A program made the position numbers and the translations under genes. The notes under the pieces are model-generated. The model saw only the letters and a list, made by a program, of their open reading frames with translations, was not told the origin of the DNA and did not search any database. From Engraulis encrasicolus (taxonomy: Eukaryota > Chordata > Actinopteri > Clupeiformes > Engraulidae): a stretch of 64,000 nucleotides of DNA. The DNA lies in the NCBI RefSeq assembly GCF_034702125.1, contig NC_085875.1, positions 42,634,270-42,698,269 on the forward strand, read 5' to 3'. Below are positions 1 through 64,000 of this stretch, in pieces; position 1 is the stretch's first letter; the number at the start of each line of letters is the position of its first letter.

Positions 1-660
1 TTACAAAATAATCAAATATTAATATGAATGTTAAGCTTGACACTAAGCTGTATGCTAGTACAGATTATAAGATTTGGTTAAAAAAACAAAACAAAAAACC
101 CCACAAATCTCAAAGCAACAGAACAGTGAATATACAGTAAGTGCGTCACAAAGCGAGCAGCATCATGTAAAGCTTTTGTGATCAGACAGGCTGCTTCAGA
201 GTCTGAGCGTCAGTTTAATGCATAGGCATCGTCAGCTAAGCTCATTTCAGGCACTGCAGTGCATGGAGGCTCCTTGAGATGGGGGAGATAGGGATATAAA
301 CCCTCCACCCATCATTGAACAAACACCATGGACACAGCCAACACTGCAGCAGAAGCACACTGCCCTCTACAGGCTCTTAAAGGCAACTGCATTCAACTCT
401 AGGGTGCAGTAGTACATGATAAAAGCGTTGGCTCGGCGCAGCTGTTCAGAGGCAGATTATGGAGGTTACTTTTGCAATTTGATCAAATTGACTACAAATT
501 GAGATGGATGTGCAGGGTGTTGTGATTGTGCTTTGACAGATTGACACGAGACACAATTACGACATAATGGAGCGCCGTGAGATGACTGGCAATCTAAAAG
601 GCTGCATGGAAGGACTCAGGATAAAAATAAATAAATAAATAATTAACTAAACAGCACTGC
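1..660. other. Unassigned downstream flank
   Basis: No supported gene, repeat boundary or RNA. AT-rich with a short (AAAT)n at 621-645. It may be distal 3'UTR or intergenic. Confidence 0.4.
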
Positions 661-844
661 ATGGATGACTAATGGTCTCCACCTGGCCACAGCTGGTACC
701 TAATGAACTCGGGATCTGTGTGAACATTCCTCTGGGGCTTCATGCCACCTTCATGAAGGATCTGCTTCACTACAGTGCCCCTCGGCGCCCCGCAGGAGGG
801 TAGGTGTGTGTAAGTGTGAGTGTGTGTGTGTGTGTAAGGCGCGG

Positions 845-846
<2 letters not shown>

Positions 847-899
<53 letters not shown>
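847..899. repeat. (GT)n microsatellite
   Basis: About 25 GT units, with a shorter imperfect GT run just before it (805-835). It produces false Cys/Val- and Thr/His-rich open frames on all strands. Confidence 0.97.
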
Positions 900-900
<1 letters not shown>

Positions 901-2104
901 TGGGGTATGAACTGCATGGCACATTTCCTTTGCCCAAGTGGGGTTGGTGTAAGGACACAAGGGATTTGCCAGTCCCTACAACAACACACTTATCTTCAGA
1001 AGAAAGCAGCGAGACTGGCGTGGATCGAGGTGGGCAGCAGCAGGCAGGAGACAAATAAAAACGCTCCGTAATTTCCCCCCCACCCTATTGCAGACTAGAC
1101 TATAAGAAAATGAAACGGAAAAAAATAAATAAAAAATCAGACAGCACTGGCCTCGGAGGACTGTTGGTCCACTGGGAAAAAAGCCCTGTATGCCAGATTA
1201 CAAGTCCAGGCCTGTTGTCCACACAAGCTTCAGCTTGGTTTTTTGTGTATGTTGAGGTTTTTTTGCTTTATCGAATTGTCTGCATCACTGCATGTTTTAT
1301 ATGCACATGTTTTGTTAGTTTATTATATATATATTATTATATTATATGCTATGTTTTGCAATACTTACATATGTATGTGCAATTAGTGTTGGGCAGTACT
1401 CACTCACAAGGATGTCATACCTTGTTGGCTATGTTTATTTTTTGGGGTAAATGTAGATGTTCTAGTTGACCATATTGTGGTACATTCTGCATTTTATACA
1501 GAAATAAAGTGCGTTGGTCGCCTGTTTTATAGTGCATCTTATTGGTTGGGTAAAAACGTCACTGTACTCAGTGACAGTAAAGACTTTCCCTACTATTCTC
1601 TTACTCCCCCCGACTGACAACCCTGTGCTGTTGATGTGCACTGTGCTATATAAATACATGGACTGCAACTGACTTGTCTTCGGGGGAAGCTGTCAAGACC
1701 CTTTTCATTGGGGCTGGGTTGCAGCCTACTGACATCCAGACAGGTTGTGTTCTTTGCTAGTCGTTGCATCGACTTGACAAGAGGACCAGTAGCTTTTGGT
1801 TGTGGGAAACAGAAACTGCAAGAAAAGCTAGATCTAAAGAAACGGTTGATGGACTGCAGTGTCCAGTGTGTTTTGTTATTGGTAGGAATGCTATTCTTTA
1901 CACGTGAAGAGCTTAGTTGCAAATAGTTTATATCCGTATTGGAACATTTTGGGAAATTGACATTTTTTATTGGTCATTCCCCATTGCATTGCATTGCAAA
2001 ATGCATTTTATAGAAGTTTAAAAAGTAGGTTCTCAAAATATTTGAATGGCGGATACGGAAATGGAGAATACGTCGCTTTGCAACAAAGCTTTTCATATAC
2101 TGTA

Positions 2105-2300
2105 TTGTACACCTTTTTGTGCTTCTGTCTATTTGACAGAAGAGTAGAGAACAGACAGGAAATGGTTGGGAAAGCGAGATCGGGGAAGGGATTGGGAATG
2201 AGACAGGCAAGGGACCATTTGTAACGGGCGCAGGGAAAGGGTGGGGAATGGGCAGAATCCCATTACACTGTATGTATTGTCCCGGGCCCAATCATAGCTG
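2105..2300 (-). mobile_element. SINE-like fragment, reverse orientation
   Basis: On the minus strand it reads as the SINE tail shared with the element at 47885: cATTTCCTGTCTGTtctctac followed by a pyrimidine/AT tail. No clear B box remains, so this is a degraded copy. Confidence 0.35.
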
Positions 2301-2337
2301 TCAACTACCCTGCACCTCCCCATTCCTAATCCTTTAC

Positions 2338-2704
2338 TTAAAGGGACACTGTGCAGGAAATGGTCAAAAAAGGTACTGCAACTATGCTGCTCATTGAAAC
2401 TGTGTCGCCTATTGCCAAATTTGACCTTTTCATGATAGTTTACCAAGTAATAAACTAATATTTTCTAGTATGGCCCAAGTACAGTCATTTTTGCAGCTAA
2501 AAATGGCTATTTCTGGAAATTCAAAATGGCAGACCATGGAGAAGATCCCCCTTTTCATGTATGAAAAGTGCAATTTTTTCAGTCATAATGAATACTTAGA
2601 ATTTGATGGTGGTGGTAAGTGTTCATGAAAAAGGTAACATTAGTGAATGGGCAGCATGAATTCTGGAAATAAACAACTAAAAATCTCACACAGTGTCCCT
2701 TTAA
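2338..2704. mobile_element. TTAA-flanked MITE 1
   Basis: Terminal inverted repeats TTAAAGGGACACTGTG (2339) and CACAGTGTCCCTTTAA (2688-2703), about 366 bp apart. The TTAA ends suggest piggyBac-like target use. No coding capacity. It shares its right TTAA with the next element. Confidence 0.75.
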
Positions 2705-2938
2705 AGGGGTATGCCACTATTTTGGGGCTTAATACAGTTAAAATCGTTGGCCAGGGTTTATAAAGGTGGTAAAGTGTCTTATTTTTCATGTAAGCAGTTG
2801 TCTTGCTTTAAGACAAGTTAAAAGAGGGAGCATGTCGCTAAGCTAGTGAAAGTCAATGGATCCGTGTAGCATGCTTTATAAACCCCAGCCAACGATTTTA
2901 ACTGTATTAAGCCCCAAAATAGTGGCATACCCCTTTAA
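2701..2938. mobile_element. TTAA-flanked palindromic MITE 2
   Basis: Near-perfect inverted repeats of about 60 bp (2705-2765 against 2875-2934), starting AAAGGGGTATGCCACTATTT and flanked by TTAA on both sides. It can fold into one long hairpin. It sits directly against MITE 1. Confidence 0.85.
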
Positions 2939-3689
2939 GGCAGCCCGAGCATGGTACTGTCCACCCCACAGCACTGCTCCCTTCAGGAGCCAGTTAGGCA
3001 GCACCCCTTTTCAAAGAAGAGGCATAAATGCAACTTTGTTGGGCGCAATGTACTGTGTGGAGTTTTGTGTGTGTGTGTGTGTGGGGGGGGGGCACCCTTG
3101 CCTCTAGTGGTCTGTGACTGCAGTCGATTAGGCAGAAAACGGATATCAGACAGCTCACCTCACCTCACAGCACACAGTACAGGATTAACACTCAAAATAA
3201 TCTGTACTGTTTATGATGAAGGCAGATGAACTAATCAGTATTGCGGGCTGCTTCTCTCCCTCCCCAATTTTGAATGTAATTTATGTTGTCGATGTAGCCT
3301 TAAAGTTGCTGCAGTTGGCATGTGCCAATCCTGCAGTCAAGGTGTGATGCAGAGCAAACTGCAGAGTACTGCACTGCACAGTTAGTGCACACCTTCTCCC
3401 TTCCCTCCCCACCGTTCTCCTCGAAGACAGGGCTGGGTGCTTAGTAAGCACTCCTGAAGTATCAGCTCTCTGGCAGGAAGGAGAGCAGAGCCGAGCAGCA
3501 TCCCCAAGTCTGTTCCCAGAACACCCCTCCAACCCTTGGCTGCTCTGGCAGCTAGCCACCCTTTGTTGTTATATTCTGTGCGGAGACCATGGCAGATGGC
3601 TTGATGATAACAGCCTTCTCAGTTACTGACTTTGGAGCGGCTGGGATGATTTACTCAGATCATGTGGAATATGTGATTTATGTATTTAT

Positions 3690-3865
3690 TATTTTTTAAA
3701 GATATTTTTTGGGTCTTTTTGACCTCATTCATGACAGCACAGTGAAGATGGTGACGAGTGGGGAGAGAGATGGGGAGGGGCCTGCGAAGGACCCCGGCCA
3801 GGAATCGAACCCGGGTCGGCCGCACAGCGGACGAGTGCCCTATCGTTAGGCCACGGCAGGGCCGT
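3690..3865 (-). mobile_element. tRNA-derived SINE
   Basis: On the minus strand: an A-box-like GTGGCCTAACGATAGGG, then a B box GGGTTCGATTCC (complement at 3800-3812), then a C/T-rich tail. It is a close relative of the SINE at 47885. An internal RNA polymerase III promoter is inferred. Confidence 0.75.
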
Positions 3866-3889
3866 GTTTAAAAAAAATAAAAAAATGTT

Positions 3890-4060
3890 TTAATGTCAAT
3901 TTTTTTTTCATTTTGTCTTTATTATGGCAGGTCAGAGGTAGACAGGAAAGGATCGGAAAGAGACATGGGGCAGGGTTGGGAAATGACCTCAGGCTGGAAT
4001 CTAACCCAGGTCTCCGGCTCACCAATATGGGGCCTCAGCCATTTGAGCCATGTCAAAGGC
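3890..4060 (-). mobile_element. Second, degraded tRNA-derived SINE
   Basis: Same orientation as its neighbour. The B box is mutated (GGTTAGATTCC on the minus strand), followed by the tail with TTTCCTGTCTACCTCTGACC and an AT-rich end. Likely an older copy next to the 3690 insertion. Confidence 0.55.
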
Positions 4061-4554
4061 TTAGAACACGTCTTTTATTGTATAAGTTACGTGTGATATT
4101 ACAATAGGCTAAGCCTAGACTGCTGCTGTTCACATCAACTGTGAAAATGTGACCGAATAGGTCTCAGAAGTGAGAATGTGACTGTCAGGATGGGTTTTTA
4201 GAAGTGAAAATGTGATATGGAATTTGCCAGCTAGATGTGAAATCTCCACATACTTTGGGACTTGGGGGCTCATGTGGCAATTTCTTAATGTAGCATTTTC
4301 TGCCATTTCGTAGCCACTCAACCACCACGCACGTTTGAATATTTCTCAACTGTTTCTCACTAAGATCGAATTTGTCTAACCCCCTTACATCTTCCTGAAA
4401 ATCAAGCTGTCAAATGTATGTACTGTATGCATCATGTGATCTCACAATGTTTGAGACTTTGTGATCTGGGTCGACACCAATTTTGAAAGTGTGGTTTCTG
4501 GCCAACATATAGTTGGAGGTCTAAACAATCTGTATTCGCCCAATTTTTTTTTTA

Positions 4555-5152
4555 AGGACAAGTGCACCATTCTGAACATGCAGCCCGTTATTTGAATTGT
4601 CTGCAATAAAGTAGTATGGCACTCACCAATTTTTTAATGTTTGCTACAGTCTCCGATACTGTGCTAATTTGGATTTTGTCTCAATTGGCTTTAGAACGGC
4701 CGCTTATGCGCATGTCTAGATCTGTTCTTAAAACCAGCATAGTGTTTAGCGGTGTTCACTGGCATTCCATAACAAGTTTTGTAGCGAAACATGGGCTTCC
4801 GTCTTGTTTCTTATTTCATATTTTGTAAATACATTTTTTTCTTTCATTCACAAAATGCCAAATAAAAAATGACAGAAGCCATATTTCGCTTTCAAACTTG
4901 TTAGGGAATGCCAACCAACACCCCTAACCACTCAGTGAGATCCATTCTCCAGAAAACAAATGTTCAAGCTGGCTTTAAGAACAGATTTGGACATGCCCAT
5001 AGACGCCCATTATAACGCCAGTTGAGCCAAATTCCACATTAGCCAAATAATGGAGACAGCATCAAACATCAAAAAATTGGAGGACCACTCTACTTTATTG
5101 CAGACAATTCATAAAAGGGGCTAAAATGTTCAGAATAGTGCACTTGTCCTTT
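4555..5152. mobile_element. Palindromic MITE, family A copy 1
   Basis: Ends AAGGACAAGTGCACCATTCT and its complement ATAGTGCACTTGTCCTTTTA. The arms (about 4555-4830 and 4850-5152) pair with moderate divergence. The left flank has TTAA. A related copy lies at 55676-56287, sharing the core TGTAGCGAAA / AAATGACAGAAGCCA. Confidence 0.75.
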
Positions 5153-6100
5153 TAGAGAGGGTGGGCTTGCTACGGTGTTGACTTGAAAACTTAATTTTGA
5201 TTGTAGAATAGTAGAAGTAGATAGTAGAAGAGCTAGTAGAATATCAACAACTCACTCCATCTCCATACATTCCCATACATGCAACATTGAGTTAAATTAC
5301 TGAGGTACTTTTTTTTGCCATTCTACTATTTTATTGGATAACTGTAGACATGTGCATCTATGGAAAGGCAAACAACAGAGGCCTTTCACTTGTGAATTTC
5401 ATCTTGCATCTTTTTTTTCTTTTTATGCATACAGAAGCTGCAACATAACATTTTTGTCTTGAAGCTTGTGGTGTGTCTACGAGCGTGCCAAAGTTGTGAT
5501 TGACGTTACAGGTTTTCCAGGGATAGCTTAAAAAGGAGCAGAGCAGAAGCTTGCAATTAGAGGCACAGCTGAGCAAGATATGAAGAGAAGTCAACACATA
5601 CAAATTTAAATTTACAGACAAACCTGACTGCTGTATGCAGATATATAATACAGAGTGGTGCACTGCAAGAAGTCAGACTTTACAGATTGTAATGGTTTTT
5701 AGGGACTGTGTGAGATGTACCAGCTCTGCTCTTTTGCCACAATGCATGTGAAACAGTGTTGTAAAAGCTATGATGGGGAGATTTGGGACTTCAGACTCAG
5801 ATGAAACACGACATGGTAGGCTATTCAAGAACATGTAGTGCCCATACTACAGCAGTTCACAAAAAAAAGAAAAATCACACAACCGCTATCTGTACAAGCA
5901 AACTTGAGTTTCCCGACACAAAGTCTCAAACACACAACCCTCAGCCAGCATCTTACTAGCGGTGGCACACATTCCGAGAAGAAGTAAGACGCAAGACCAG
6001 CACGACCACTAAGCACCCCATTCTTCCGGTTTCGGACCCCTTCCAACCCCATGACAATCACACTTCATGATCAGTGTAGAAAAAATGTAAAGGCGCCCCT
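5153..6100. other. Non-coding flank without recognised features
   Basis: No protein motif in any of the six frames. An AGTAGAAGTAGATAGTAGAAG micro-repeat lies near 5210-5240. It may be 3'UTR sequence if a distal polyA site is used. Confidence 0.35.
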
Positions 6101-6932
6101 CTAGAGAAAAATACAGTCCTAAAGCATGTTTAACAAACAGAGCATGTTTATTTTCAACTAAAAACAAAAATGTACCCAACATCCATTTGTCCTTTATATG
6201 ACTTTTTTGTAGACTTAATTACTGAAATCACTGCAATATGATGAAGGAAATCACAGACATTGAACTTGGGGTAACATCATTTTTTCTTTTTTTTTGTAAG
6301 GTTCCTCTTCAAAGCCACCACAACTTGAAACTGTTCTCACTGATTTGTTGCGTTTGTATGCGTGTATGTATGTGTGCATGTATGTATGTATGCATGTGGA
6401 TATATATAATTATATACTGCTTAAGAGACAAGAAGCAAGGACACCACAAAGGCATTCATCAAACTTTGCAGCACATAAGTTTCTTCTTTTCAAAACAGAG
6501 GAGACGAACAGGCCAGCCACCACTGTTTTCAAGTATTCAGCCATCAAATTGGGAACAGCCAGGATTCGTACTCTCTTCCATAGGAAGGTCAAAGCTCTCG
6601 CTCCGCCCAATTTTAACAATTATGCTCAAACAATTTGGCAAGCAATTTTTTTTTCAATAAAAATAACCTTGCTCCAAAGTAGTGGGAATTGCATTTTAAA
6701 ACCAAATAAAATATAAAACAGAATAAACAAATAAAAACATTACCTACCATTTAATCCTCTATCGTGAGCCATCTAGGAAGTTCTCCATCATTGTGAATAA
6801 AATCATTTGTTAGGGTGTCAAGACAGCGTGAGTTATTTTTGTGTGTGTGGCAATCCTGTGTGGGACCACTTAAAAAGTACAGAGTACAGAGATGACAACT
6901 TTACAAAATGATCTTTACCTACTGAGTGATGA
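6100..6932 (-). other. scaf8 3'UTR (inferred), candidate polyA signals
   Basis: Non-coding sequence after the TAA. On the minus strand an ATTAAA lies at 6750-6755 and an AATAAA at 6147-6152. Either could end the transcript. More distal AATAAA hexamers exist (near 5330), so the true end is uncertain. Confidence 0.35.
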
Positions 6933-63838
<56,906 letters not shown>

Positions 63839-64000
63839 GATGCCGTTTTTCGGGACCGTTGCACACTCAAAATTTTACAATGTCCCCGAGCAACACCGGC
63901 TCGGTGGCCGCATGCATGCTCTGGAATCGCTGGGTGAGATGGAGGAACTCGCCAATATGGCGGAGAAACATTGATATTCAACACAAAGACCAGCGACTCC
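63839..64000 (-). promoter_or_regulatory. 5'UTR / promoter-proximal region of scaf8
   Basis: GC-richer than its surroundings and directly upstream of the start codon. It holds a YY1-type site (AATATGGCGG on the plus strand, 63954-63963), typical of TATA-less housekeeping promoters. No TATA box is visible. The transcription start itself cannot be placed and may lie past the window end. Confidence 0.5.

Noticed and set aside
751..1071. Cys/Val- and Thr/His-rich frames
   Set aside because: Translation of the (GT)n repeat.
5358..6061. Two minus-strand frames of 101 and 78 residues downstream of scaf8
   Set aside because: No recognisable motif, no splice context and ordinary composition. Likely 3' flank sequence.

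Overview
This is a vertebrate, most likely teleost, genomic window. The evidence is one gene with short GT-AG exons and long introns, plus fish-type repeats: tRNA-derived SINEs, Tc1 and hAT elements, TTAA-flanked palindromic MITEs and abundant (CA)n/(GA)n microsatellites. Species cannot be fixed from sequence; a clupeiform-like fish is only a guess from the repeat flavour.

The only protein-coding gene I can support is scaf8 (SR-related CTD-associated factor 8), on the minus strand. It runs from its start codon at 63838 to its TAA at 6933 in 20 coding exons. All exon phases join without a break into 4986 nt (1661 codons plus stop). Order along the protein: N-terminal CTD-interacting domain (exons 1-5), Q/A-rich linker (6-10), RS-rich segment (11-12), RRM (13-15), Ala-, Pro- and Gln-rich segments (16-19), and a very large last exon. 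That last exon carries a mixed-charge Arg/Glu/Asp tract and tandem proline/glutamate repeats, then ends in the SCAF8-type C-terminus TEGT. The human protein is about 1270 residues from memory, so this one is roughly 390 longer, mostly in the last exon.

Layout left to right. 1-6932: downstream flank and 3'UTR with SINEs, three TTAA-type MITEs and a CA repeat. 6933-26100: exons 20 to 3, with intron 11 largely made of transposons and intron 7 carrying a decayed Tc1 element. 26101-61804: a 35.7-kb intron 2 full of nested hAT and TTAA-type elements, a LINE fragment and a SINE. 61805-64000: exon 2, intron 1, exon 1 and a promoter-proximal 5' flank with a YY1-type motif.

No microbial-type operon, CRISPR or defence system is present. 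The most interesting observations are: (i) nested transposons at 31033-34985 whose two empty sites are both preserved in a paralogous MITE at 49217-49576; (ii) the lineage-expanded repetitive C-terminus and polyQ tract of scaf8; (iii) a GC-AG intron 10; (iv) a long (CT)n microsatellite serving directly as the polypyrimidine tract of exon 9.
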